Positions 52,078 to 59,957 of a stretch of DNA of 64,000 nt are shown piece by piece. The notes under the pieces were generated by a model. The model was given only the letters and a program-made list of their open reading frames with translations, was not told where the DNA came from and searched no databases. How positions within the stretch are numbered: the stretch's first letter is position 1; each line of letters opens with the position of its first letter. The position numbers and the translations under genes were made by a program. This stretch comes from UBA952 sp044361535 (GTDB lineage: Bacteria; Bacteroidota; Bacteroidia; Flavobacteriales_D; Crocinitomicaceae): assembly GCA_044361535.1 (NCBI GenBank), contig JBIKIQ010000007.1, positions 62,001 to 126,000 of the forward strand, in the 5' to 3' direction.

Positions 52078-52545
52078 TTAATTTATTAACTGTTTTATGG
52101 TTAATTTAAGACAAGGGTCCACAAAATGTTCATTAATTTGCTTTAATGGATAAAGCACAAAATCGCGTACATGATACCTTGGATGAGGAATAGTTAAATC
52201 AATACTTGAATAAATCAATTGATTAAAAAAAATTATATCAAGATCTAGTGTCCTTGATTCGTTTTTCCCTTTTGAACTAGGATTTCTACCAAAATTCTCT
52301 TCTATTTTTTTTAATTCAACTAATAATTTGATGGCTGAAAGAGGAGTTTTTAGTTCGATACATGTATTAAGAAATAAATCTTTTGATAACATGTCAATAG
52401 GTTCCGTTTCAATATAATCAGCTTGTTTGATTACATTGCCAATGGTTGAGTTTAGTATCTGGATTGCTTTGTCTAAATGAGACTTTTTATCTCCAAGATT
52501 TGAACCTAAAGCAATATAGGCAATGTTTATTTCTTCTCTACCCAC
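52078..52545 (-). CDS. folK: 2-amino-4-hydroxy-6-hydroxymethyldihydropteridine pyrophosphokinase
   Basis: Folate pathway kinase, 155 residues. The ATP/pterin-binding YIALGSNLGDK (10-20) and the FGRNPSSKGKNESRTLDLDIIFF blocks (FGRNPSSKG and RTLDLDIIFF), and IPHPRYHVRDFVLYPL, are all present. It starts at a GTG (52545), because no ATG precedes the first motif, and overlaps the gldD stop by 19 bp. This is the last gene of the ssb-gldE-gldD-folK cluster. Confidence 0.93.
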   Translation of the reverse strand: MGREEINIAYIALGSNLGDKKSHLDKAIQILNSTIGNVIKQADYIETEPIDMLSKDLFLNTCIELKTPLSAIKLLVELKKIEENFGRNPSSKGKNESRTLDLDIIFFNQLIYSSIDLTIPHPRYHVRDFVLYPLKQINEHFVDPCLKLTIKQLIN

Positions 52546-53102
52546 TCAAACGTATTGATAAGTTGAATTAAATCGGTTTTTATGTAATTTAATGTCGGTT
52601 GTAAGGAATCATAGTTTGGTTTTCTTCTGATAAGAAGTTCAGAACGTACAAAATGATTTATTGAATCCGTTAAATAAAATTGAAAATTAGTAGCTGAATT
52701 ACCTATAAATTCATACATACTCCCGTACACTTTTTTATCTTTAAAAACAAAATTGGTATCCTTTAATTGTTTTGCTCTGGCTTTGTGAAAATCAATTTTT
52801 TCAAAGGTCTTGTTAATGTGTTTCGATAAAGGATTAGCTGTGTCAATTTTAAGATATTGAAAATGAAGGTCTCCATCTATTTCTTTTCCTAAATATAAAA
52901 TGAGTGAATCCTGTTCTTTAAGGTTTGCTCTCACAGACCAAAATTTAGGCATATCAAAGTTGAAATGGGATGTGTCCGTGAATTTTTTATATGAGTGCGC
53001 GGGCAAATCTACCATCAAATGGGTGGGAGGTTTTGGTATAAGATTTTCCTCTCCACAACTCAATAGGATTAGTATTAACAAAGAGAAAAGTAATTTTTTC
53101 AT
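52527..53102 (-). CDS. gldD: Gliding motility lipoprotein GldD
   Basis: 191 residues. Short signal peptide II with lipobox LLSC (Cys16). The order (ssb, gldE, gldD) is the same as in Flavobacterium johnsoniae, where gldD is needed for gliding and type IX secretion (established knowledge). Sequence features include the early PKPPTHLMVDLPAHSY (DLP) and VYGSMYEFIGNSATNFQFYLTDS blocks of GldD. It is anchored in the envelope. Organisms without visible gliding keep it for secretion. Confidence 0.9.
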   Translation of the reverse strand: MKKLLFSLLILILLSCGEENLIPKPPTHLMVDLPAHSYKKFTDTSHFNFDMPKFWSVRANLKEQDSLILYLGKEIDGDLHFQYLKIDTANPLSKHINKTFEKIDFHKARAKQLKDTNFVFKDKKVYGSMYEFIGNSATNFQFYLTDSINHFVRSELLIRRKPNYDSLQPTLNYIKTDLIQLINTFEWVEKK

Positions 53103-53115
53103 GGATATAAATGGA

Positions 53116-54450
53116 TTAGTTTTCAGTAATTGGAAGAACGCATTTTACCATTTTTATTCTTCTTTTATCTGATGACTCAACGATTAATTTCACGTTGTCA
53201 CAAGTTATAAATTCATTGTTTTTTAGTATTCTTCCAGCTTGTTCAATGATAAATCCGCCTAACGTATCAGATTCTCCTTTGGTGTTTTCAAATTCTTTAC
53301 TATCCAGATTAGTAACTTTATAGAAATCAACTAATGCCGTTCTACCTTCAAAAATGTATGTATGGTTGTCAACTTTTGTATAAACAATTTCAGTTTCATC
53401 AAATTCATCCGTGATGTCGCCTACAATTTCTTCTAAGATGTCTTCCAACGTAATTAATCCAGCGGCTCCACCATATTCGTCCACAACAATAGCCATATGC
53501 ATTTTCATTTGTTGAAACTCCTTTAAAAGGTCGTCTATCTTTTTGTTTTCTGGAACAAAATAAGGCTTGCGGATTACTTTTTTCCAGTCAAAGGAGGTTA
53601 ATTCATTGAGATAGGGCAGTAAATCCTTGATGTATAAAATTCCGATAACGTTATCAAGTGTTTCACGATAAACTGGGATTCTTGAGTACCCTGATTCTAA
53701 AATATTTTCGAGGAGTTCTTCCGCATTTTTATCTTCATCAATGGCTGAGATTTCAATACGAGATCTCATAATTTGGGATGTTTCAGTATTCCCGAATTTG
53801 ACAATTCCCTCCAGTAATTTTTGTTCCTCTACAGAGCTATTTTCTTCCTTCGTAAGGGCCAAGGCTTGTTCTAAATCATCTGAGGTTATTTTTACAGAAC
53901 TATTTTTGTTTAATTTATTAATAAAAGCACCCCCGTTTACTAAAAGAAATTTGATCCACGAAATAGGGGGTGTTATACTTAAATAATACAAAGGCTTAGA
54001 GGTTAATTTAGCAACAAGCATTGAGTGTTTGTTTGCATAAATTTTAGGCAAAACCTCGCCTGTTAATAAAATTATAAAGGTTATTCCGATAACATCCAAC
54101 AAAAATCGAACAATTGAATTTGTTTCATTTTCAGCCGGAAATACTTCATTTAATACAAATGAGGATAAAATAACAACACCAACATTAACCATATTATTGG
54201 TTATTAAAATGGTCGCTAATAAATTACGTGGATTATCCAGGAGCTTTTGAATCAGTTTTGAACTAGCGCTTTCATCCTCCTTTAAATCTTCTAATTCTTT
54301 TGGTCCCAAGGTGAAAAAAGCTGACTCAGAACCCGACATCATGGCTGAAATAACTAATAAAACACAAATTATCCCAATGTAAATAGCCACATTACCACTA
54401 ATGCCTGCTTGAGAAATTAACTCTTGTTCCACGAATATTGTTGTTTTCAT
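53116..54450 (-). CDS. gldE: Gliding-associated GldE (CNNM/CorC-like CBS membrane protein)
   Basis: 444 residues. An N-terminal DUF21/CNNM membrane domain with four helices (about 20-190, ISAMMSGSESAFFTLGP, LLATILITNNMVNVGVV), two CBS domains (about 215-335), and a CorC_HlyC C-terminal domain (about 350-440). CNNM proteins move or sense magnesium; GldE is the Bacteroidota version linked to gldD and can partly suppress gld defects in F. johnsoniae (from family knowledge). Gap to gldD is 13 bases. Confidence 0.92.
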   Translation of the reverse strand: MKTTIFVEQELISQAGISGNVAIYIGIICVLLVISAMMSGSESAFFTLGPKELEDLKEDESASSKLIQKLLDNPRNLLATILITNNMVNVGVVILSSFVLNEVFPAENETNSIVRFLLDVIGITFIILLTGEVLPKIYANKHSMLVAKLTSKPLYYLSITPPISWIKFLLVNGGAFINKLNKNSSVKITSDDLEQALALTKEENSSVEEQKLLEGIVKFGNTETSQIMRSRIEISAIDEDKNAEELLENILESGYSRIPVYRETLDNVIGILYIKDLLPYLNELTSFDWKKVIRKPYFVPENKKIDDLLKEFQQMKMHMAIVVDEYGGAAGLITLEDILEEIVGDITDEFDETEIVYTKVDNHTYIFEGRTALVDFYKVTNLDSKEFENTKGESDTLGGFIIEQAGRILKNNEFITCDNVKLIVESSDKRRIKMVKCVLPITEN

Positions 54451-54470
54451 AGTAGAATAGCTAACTTTAA

Positions 54471-54923
54471 CTAGAAAGGTAGAATGTCATCTTCTTCAGG
54501 TGATAGATCATTCATTGGTGATGGGGGAGGAGGGGCTCCTGAATTTGAGAAAATCTTTGGCTTTATTGCAGATTCTATTTGCTCGTTCTTTGGAGATAAA
54601 ATGGTGAGTTGATCAGCTATTATTTCAGTATTATATCTCGTATTGCCATCTTTGTCTTGCCAAGATTTTTTCCTCAATTTTCCTTCAATGTAGACTTTCA
54701 TGCCTTTTTTTAGGTAATTCTCAACAACATCCGCAAGTCCTCGCCAAACCACAACATCATGCCAATCAGTAAGTTCTTTTTTTTCTCCAGAAGATCTATC
54801 CGTGTAGGTTTCAGACGTTGCTAACGTAAATGACGCAACTTTAACACCGGCGTCCAACAAACGAATTTCGGGATCTTTTCCAAGATTCCCAATCAATATA
54901 ACCTTATTAACGGATCCAGACAT
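54471..54923 (-). CDS. ssb: Single-stranded DNA-binding protein
   Basis: 150 residues from ATG 54923 (MSGSVNKVILIGNLGKDPEIR), an OB-fold (about 1-110) with WHDVVVWRGLADVVENYLKKG, then a Gly/Pro-rich linker (about 120-140) and the acidic tip EEDDILPF that recruits repair partners. An in-frame TTG at 54935 is not required. Head of the ssb-gldE-gldD-folK run; divergent from rpsP. Confidence 0.95.
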   Translation of the reverse strand: MSGSVNKVILIGNLGKDPEIRLLDAGVKVASFTLATSETYTDRSSGEKKELTDWHDVVVWRGLADVVENYLKKGMKVYIEGKLRKKSWQDKDGNTRYNTEIIADQLTILSPKNEQIESAIKPKIFSNSGAPPPPSPMNDLSPEEDDILPF

Positions 54924-55001
54924 AATTAAAGACAAATGTACAAAGTTTTGTTGGTTCGCAGGCTACATTTCAAGTTGCATAATATTATATTTTTTGACTA
55001 G

Positions 55002-55032
55002 TTTGGTTGAGTTGAAAATTGTTGTATCTTTG
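55002..55032 (+). promoter_or_regulatory. Consensus promoter of the rpsP operon
   Basis: TTTG (55002-55005), exactly 19 bases, then TATCTTTG (55025-55032): the strongest match in the window to the Bacteroidota TTTG-N19-TAnnTTTG promoter. Transcription would start about 50 bases before the rpsP ATG at 55090. Confidence 0.88.
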
Positions 55033-55059
55033 CACCCTTAAATAAATAATTTATGAATC

Positions 55060-55074
55060 GAGGTTTCGTACCTC
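55060..55074 (+). promoter_or_regulatory. Hairpin in the rpsP leader
   Basis: GAGGT-TTCGT-ACCTC forms a 5-bp stem with a 5-base loop, 15 bases before the rpsP ATG in the untranslated leader. Ribosomal protein leaders often bind their own product; this one might, but a single small hairpin is weak evidence. Confidence 0.35.
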
Positions 55075-55089
55075 ACAACGTAAAAAACT

Positions 55090-55692
55090 ATGGCAACAAG
55101 AATTCGTCTACAGAGACACGGTAAAAAAAACAAAGCTTTCTTTCATTTAGTAGCAGCTGATAGTAGAGCAAAGAGAGATGGGAAATTCATTGAAAAGTTA
55201 GGTACTTACAATCCAAACACCAATCCGGCGACTATCGACATTAATTTTGAGAAAACATTGACATGGGTTCAAAATGGTGCAGAAATGAGTGATACTGCTC
55301 GTGCCATTTTATCTTACAAAGGAGTTCTTTACAAAAATCACCTAATTAATGGTGTTAAGAAAGGAGCATTAACTGCTGAGCAAGTTGAAACAAAGTTTGC
55401 TGAGTGGTTAGCAGAAAAAGATGCAAAAGTTTCTGGCAAAAAAGACTCTTTATCTAAAAAAGCTGATCAAGACAAAGCGAGCAGACTTAAAGCAGAAATA
55501 GCTGTTAACGAAGCGAAAGCTAAAGAAGTTGAAGCAAAGAATACTGTAGTTGAAGAGGTTACTGAAGAAGTTGAAGAAACTGCATCAGAAACGGTTGAAT
55601 CAGCTGAAGAAACTGCTACAGAAGGAGAAACTGCAACAGAAGGAGAAGCTGCGACAGAAGAGACAACTGAGGAGTCAGCTTCAGAAGAATAA
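55090..55692 (+). CDS. rpsP: 30S ribosomal protein S16 with long acidic C-terminal extension
   Basis: 200 residues. The S16 core fills about 1-80 (MATRIRLQRHGKKNKAFF, ADSRAKRDGKFIEKLGTYNP, LSYKGVLYKNHL) at normal size. The rest is extension: a basic helix (about 85-125), an Ala/Lys/Glu helix (130-150), and a Glu/Thr-rich low-complexity tail (about 150-200; repeats of TEGE/ATEG). S16 in E. coli has 82 residues. Extended S16 forms are known in Bacteroidota (from memory, not checked), but this tail is long. The rimM gene begins 4 bases after the stop. Confidence 0.93.
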   Translation: MATRIRLQRHGKKNKAFFHLVAADSRAKRDGKFIEKLGTYNPNTNPATIDINFEKTLTWVQNGAEMSDTARAILSYKGVLYKNHLINGVKKGALTAEQVETKFAEWLAEKDAKVSGKKDSLSKKADQDKASRLKAEIAVNEAKAKEVEAKNTVVEEVTEEVEETASETVESAEETATEGETATEGEAATEETTEESASEE

Positions 55693-55696
55693 TAAA

Positions 55697-56224
55697 ATGG
55701 ACATAAAAGATTGTTTCAATCTTGGTTATATTGCGAAACTTCACGGATTTAAAGGTGAGGTTTCGCTGTTTTTGGACGTTACTGATCCTTCCAATTATTC
55801 TGAATTGCAGTTGGTTTATATTGAGGTGACGCCTGGACAATTAGTTCCTTTTTCAATACTCAAAATGAAAGTGATGAATAAAGGATTTGCTGTAGTTCAG
55901 TTTAACGGGATTGATACTGAGTCACAAGCAAAAGAGTTACTTCGCAAAAATGCCTATCTACCCTTGATATTACTGCCAGAATTATCAGAAACTGAATTTT
56001 ATGATCATGAAATTATTGGTTTTCAAGTGATTGATTCTGAAGACGGTGATATTGGATTTGCTCAACAAGTAATTGATTTATCTGCAAATCCGTTGTTACA
56101 AATAGATTGGGAAGGAAAAGAAGTATTGGTTCCCTTGTATAAAGGTCTCGTCAAACGAATAGATAGAAAATCCAAACAACTATTCGTCGAATTACCACCT
56201 GGATTACTGGATCTTTATAAATAG
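55697..56224 (+). CDS. rimM: 16S rRNA processing protein RimM
   Basis: 175 residues from ATG 55697. An N-terminal RimM domain (MDIKDCFNLGYIAKLHGFKGEVSLF, about 1-85) and a PRC-barrel C-terminal domain (about 95-170; EIIGFQVIDSEDGDIG, VLVPLYKGLVKRID). It helps mature the 30S head and binds S19. A longer reading frame runs upstream through the rpsP tail, Lys-rich and purine-rich, and is an artefact. Confidence 0.93.
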   Translation: MDIKDCFNLGYIAKLHGFKGEVSLFLDVTDPSNYSELQLVYIEVTPGQLVPFSILKMKVMNKGFAVVQFNGIDTESQAKELLRKNAYLPLILLPELSETEFYDHEIIGFQVIDSEDGDIGFAQQVIDLSANPLLQIDWEGKEVLVPLYKGLVKRIDRKSKQLFVELPPGLLDLYK

Positions 56225-56231
56225 ATATTCA

Positions 56232-56939
56232 TTGTCCTCTGTTTTTAAGTTTAAAGAATTTGATGTTTATCAAGAAGGAGCATCTCTCAAAGTAGGTACT
56301 GATGCGATGGTTTTCGGTTCCTTTTGTAAAAAACAATGTGCAAAATTTGCTTTAGATGTTGGAACAGGAACCGGTGTTTTGTCCTTGATGGTTGCACAAA
56401 CTCATCCTGATTTACTCATTGATGCCGTCGAAATAGATCCTCAAAATTGTAGGTTAGCACAATTGAATTTTGAGAAAAGTAAATTTTCAATACGATTAAA
56501 TCTAGTGGAGCAGGATATTTTTTTGTATTCACCAACAAAGAAATACGATTTTATTTTTTCCAATCCTCCATTTCACATTGAATCATTGAGAAGCATTCAG
56601 GCAAGAAATTCGAGTGCAAAACATTTTACTGATGATGAGTTTGAAAAATTTATTGAAAAAATTATCTCCTTGTTATCTGAGTACGGCAAACTATTTTTGA
56701 TATTGCCTTCTGAAAATCTTGTGTTTTTGCAAAATGTATTGACAACGCACGCTGTTTTTATTAATCAGTTAATACATGTTTACGGTAAACCAAATCAAAA
56801 AAAACGAGCGATTATTTCTTGTTCAAGGATAAGGACAGAATTAAGCGAGATAGATTTTTTAATTCGAGAATCCGATGGTAACTATTCAACTGAATACATT
56901 GCACAAACAAAACCTTTTCATGGAGTTGAATTAGGATAA
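56232..56939 (+). CDS. trmN6: tRNA1(Val) (adenine(37)-N6)-methyltransferase
   Basis: Modifies adenosine next to the anticodon of tRNA-Val (E. coli YfiC). 235 residues: VFKFKEFDVYQEGASLKVGTDAMVFGSF at the N-terminus (KVGTDA is the family mark), SAM-binding DVGTGTGVLSLM (about 45-56) and the N6-adenine catalytic NPPF (about 112-115). The start is TTG at 56232; no ATG or GTG lies between the rimM stop and the conserved region. It overlaps the convergent thioredoxin-like gene by 9 bp. Confidence 0.9.
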   Translation: MSSVFKFKEFDVYQEGASLKVGTDAMVFGSFCKKQCAKFALDVGTGTGVLSLMVAQTHPDLLIDAVEIDPQNCRLAQLNFEKSKFSIRLNLVEQDIFLYSPTKKYDFIFSNPPFHIESLRSIQARNSSAKHFTDDEFEKFIEKIISLLSEYGKLFLILPSENLVFLQNVLTTHAVFINQLIHVYGKPNQKKRAIISCSRIRTELSEIDFLIRESDGNYSTEYIAQTKPFHGVELG

Positions 56940-57485
56940 CTTGATAAGTTGAATAATTTCTGATTGAATTTCTGTCCCTTTATCTGCGTTATACCACCTT
57001 TGAATTTCTTCTTTAATTGTATTAAGGTTAGGATTACCTTTTTTAAGTTCATCAACAAATTCCTTGCAAGATTTTGGTCGAGGTCCCCACCGAAAAATAT
57101 CATTTCCATTTCTCCTTACAACTAAAATTGGAATGGATTTCGTATCATTTGTAAGGTAGGAATCAATTTCAGAATCAGGGGCATCTCGAAGTTGAAATTG
57201 AAGTTCGATTAAGGAGTTATAGGAAGCAAGTTTAATAAGAAAAGGAACGGAATGAGCTGCATCACCGCACCATGGTTCTGAAATAATCAGCCATTCTTGG
57301 GGTGAATCTATCGATAAAATTGTATCTATGCAGTCTGAATTAATTTCACCGTGTTTCAACCAGCGATTAAATCTTGAAAAATTCAACTTTGTATATTCAA
57401 AATATTCTGGATTGTCGTAAGGTTTTAATTTAATCTCTTGATTGATAATTAGTTGAAAAAAATCTTGGTATTCTTTAGATGTCAT
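56931..57485 (-). CDS. Thioredoxin-family protein (WCGDA type)
   Basis: 184 residues, no signal peptide. Thioredoxin-fold core with ISEPWCGDAAHSVPFLIKL (about 67-85): the CxxC motif is reduced to WCGD, with one Cys, as seen in the Bacteroidota 'thioredoxin family protein' group. PILVVRRNGNDIFRWGPRP carries the cis-Pro region. Disulphide reduction by the usual two-Cys mechanism is not possible, so the role may be thiol binding or redox sensing (inference). Convergent with trmN6. Confidence 0.82.
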   Translation of the reverse strand: MTSKEYQDFFQLIINQEIKLKPYDNPEYFEYTKLNFSRFNRWLKHGEINSDCIDTILSIDSPQEWLIISEPWCGDAAHSVPFLIKLASYNSLIELQFQLRDAPDSEIDSYLTNDTKSIPILVVRRNGNDIFRWGPRPKSCKEFVDELKKGNPNLNTIKEEIQRWYNADKGTEIQSEIIQLIKLS

Positions 57486-57589
57486 TTTAATTAGCGTATC
57501 TGTGTTATTTTGTAAATTGGATTTGAATTATTTTTCAAAGGAACAAAATTTATTTGTCTAAATTTCAAATTTCAGTTTAATTTTGACCA

Positions 57590-58750
57590 ATGACTTCATT
57601 CGAAAATACAGAGATTGCATTTCAAAGCAAATCTAATTCACAATTAAAAAGGGCATACTTGCTTTTTAAGATAATATCCTTTCCGATTATAGTAAAAATT
57701 GGAAAAATACTTACGCCAATTGCGTTAAAATTACATTTACCAATAAAAGGCTTGATTAAGTCGACTATTTTTAGTCAGTTTTGTGGGGGAGAGTCAATCA
57801 GTGAATGTTCTAGTACCATTAATAATTTGGGTAAATATGGCGTAGGAACTATATTGGATTATTCGGTGGAAGGTCAAGAATCTTTAGAAGAAGTTGAGAA
57901 TACAGTTAATGAAATTATAAAAACAATTGAACGAGGAGCAAACGATCCAAATATTCCTTTTGCGGTTTTTAAAGTTACGGGTGTTGCTTCTTTTTCTCTT
58001 TTAGAGAAAGTTTCATTAGATATACCTTTATCTGAAAAAGAACAAAAAGAATTTCAAGAGATAGAGGAACGAGTTGAACGAATATGTCAAAGAGCATATG
58101 CATGTAATTTGCCCGTTTTTATAGATGCTGAAGAGTCTTGGATTCAAAAAGCTATTGACGATTTAGCTTTCAAAATGATGTGTAAATTCAATTCTGAAAG
58201 AGCAATTGTCTATAATACAATTCAAATGTATAGATGGGATAGATTGAAGTTTTTGAAAGCTTCCTTAGATGAAGCAAAAAATCACTCGTTCGTGTACGGA
58301 GTGAAATTAGTTCGTGGTGCCTACATGGAAAAAGAGCGGTTACGAGCAGAAAAGTTAGGCTATAAATCACCCATTCAAGAGACCAAGGAAGATACAGATA
58401 AGGATTTCAATTCTGCGCTAGAATTTATTTGTGAAAATCATACATACTTTGCTCTTTGTGCAGGTACGCACAATGAAAATAGTTCAATGCTTCTCACTCA
58501 CTTGATGGAAAAGCAAGGGTTGTCAGCAACAAATAATCGTTTTTACTTTGCTCAACTATTAGGTATGAGTGATCATATTTCATTTAATCTTGCCAATGCC
58601 AAGTACAATGTAGCTAAATATGTTCCTTATGGTCCTGTTAAAGAAGTTTTGCCGTATTTATTAAGACGAGCTGATGAAAACACCTCGGTAGCCGGTCAAA
58701 CGGGTAGAGAACTATCTCTCATTCAAAAGGAAAAAAAGCGAAGAGGCTAA
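57590..58750 (+). CDS. Proline dehydrogenase
   Basis: Oxidises proline to pyrroline-5-carboxylate with FAD, the first step of proline breakdown. 386 residues, a monofunctional ProDH. Barrel motifs present: AVFKVTGVASFSLLEKV, DAEESWIQKAIDD, TIQMYRWD, GVKLVRGAYMEKER, and YVPYGPVKEVLPYLLRRADENTSVAGQTGREL at the C-terminus (YGPVxExxPYLxRR is diagnostic). A separate P5C dehydrogenase is not nearby. Confidence 0.94.
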   Translation: MTSFENTEIAFQSKSNSQLKRAYLLFKIISFPIIVKIGKILTPIALKLHLPIKGLIKSTIFSQFCGGESISECSSTINNLGKYGVGTILDYSVEGQESLEEVENTVNEIIKTIERGANDPNIPFAVFKVTGVASFSLLEKVSLDIPLSEKEQKEFQEIEERVERICQRAYACNLPVFIDAEESWIQKAIDDLAFKMMCKFNSERAIVYNTIQMYRWDRLKFLKASLDEAKNHSFVYGVKLVRGAYMEKERLRAEKLGYKSPIQETKEDTDKDFNSALEFICENHTYFALCAGTHNENSSMLLTHLMEKQGLSATNNRFYFAQLLGMSDHISFNLANAKYNVAKYVPYGPVKEVLPYLLRRADENTSVAGQTGRELSLIQKEKKRRG

Positions 58751-58804
58751 TGAAATTGCACATTTTTTTTCGTTGTATGTAACAAAATATTTTTCTAAAT
58801 TTTG

Positions 58805-58834
58805 TTGTATCGTCAATCATTTAGGTTATATTCG
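58805..58834 (+). promoter_or_regulatory. Promoter of the aminotransferase gene
   Basis: TTG (58805-58807), 19 bases, TATATTCG (58827-58834): the Bacteroidota spacing with one mismatch to TAnnTTTG. The ATG is 18 bases downstream. Confidence 0.65.
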
Positions 58835-58852
58835 CATTACTAATTTATACTC

Positions 58853-59923
58853 ATGTCACTATCACAAACTACGTTCTCGATTAAGCAGACCCAAAATTCT
58901 CAATTACATGAAGTTGATTGGGAAAACTTGGCTTTTGGTAAAGTTTTTTCAGATCACATGTTTATTATGGAATATGAAAACGGTGGTTGGAATGCTGGTG
59001 AAATAATGCCATTTGGACCAATATCTATGCATCCAGCTATGTCGGCGATTCATTATGGGCAATCAATTTTTGAGGGTTTAAAGGCTTACCGCGCACACAA
59101 TGATGAAATTATAATATTTCGTCCTGAAATGAATGCAGCTAGATTTAAAGAATCTGCAGAGAGAATGTGTATGCCCCCAGTTCCAGAAGATATATTCATT
59201 GAGGCAATTCGTAAATTAGTTGAAATTGATAAAAATTGGGTAAGTGGAAAGGAGGGATACTCACTTTACATTAGACCATTCTTATTTGCTACAGATGAGT
59301 TGGTTGGAATAAAACCTGCTGAAACGTATAAATTTATGATTATTACCTCGCCGGTGGGAATGTATTATTCTGAACCGGTACGAGTGAAAATAGAAGAATA
59401 TTACACTCGAGCTGCAAAAGGTGGAGTAGGAAGAGCAAAAGCAGCTGGGAATTATGGAGCGTCCTTATATCCTGCAAAACAATGTCAAATTCAGGGATAC
59501 CATCAATTAGTGTGGACGGATGCTTCAGAGCACAAATACATTGAAGAATCTGGAACAATGAATATTGTATTTCAAATTGGTGGAAAACTAATAACACCAT
59601 CAGAAGATGCAGATACTATTCTTAGAGGAATTACGAAGCGTTCGGTGATTGAGTTAGCTCAAAGTTGGGGTGTTGAAGTTGAAGAGAGAAAAGTTTCCGT
59701 TGAAGAAATTGTTACAGCGGCAAAAAATGGTACTTTAGAAGATGCTTTTGGAGCTGGAACGGCTGCCACGATTGCTCAAATTGCCATTATAGGGTACAGG
59801 GATGAACAATTACATTTACCACCATTAGAATCGAGAGTTCTATCAAATAAGATTAAAAATCACTTAGATGGAATTAAAACAGGACTTGTTGAGGATGCAT
59901 TTGGGTGGTGTCTGAAGATTTAA
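58853..59923 (+). CDS. ilvE: Branched-chain amino acid aminotransferase
   Basis: Class IV PLP enzyme of branched-chain amino acid synthesis or breakdown, 356 residues. PLP-binding Lys196 is in GRAKAAGNYGASL; other blocks: IHYGQSIFEGLKAYR, IRPFLFATDE, EESGTMNIVFQ, and the C-terminal GTAATIAQI. Length and sequence fit the larger IlvE class (BCAT of about 355-365 residues, mitochondrial-like). It has its own promoter; the next gene follows after 34 bases. Confidence 0.95.
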   Translation: MSLSQTTFSIKQTQNSQLHEVDWENLAFGKVFSDHMFIMEYENGGWNAGEIMPFGPISMHPAMSAIHYGQSIFEGLKAYRAHNDEIIIFRPEMNAARFKESAERMCMPPVPEDIFIEAIRKLVEIDKNWVSGKEGYSLYIRPFLFATDELVGIKPAETYKFMIITSPVGMYYSEPVRVKIEEYYTRAAKGGVGRAKAAGNYGASLYPAKQCQIQGYHQLVWTDASEHKYIEESGTMNIVFQIGGKLITPSEDADTILRGITKRSVIELAQSWGVEVEERKVSVEEIVTAAKNGTLEDAFGAGTAATIAQIAIIGYRDEQLHLPPLESRVLSNKIKNHLDGIKTGLVEDAFGWCLKI

Positions 59924-59957
59924 TTGTGGAATTTTAGTTTTTTTGCATCTAAATGGT

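Noticed and set aside
55550..55696. Upstream Lys-rich extension of RimM
   Set aside because: It is the second frame of the repetitive rpsP tail; RimM domain starts at ATG 55697.
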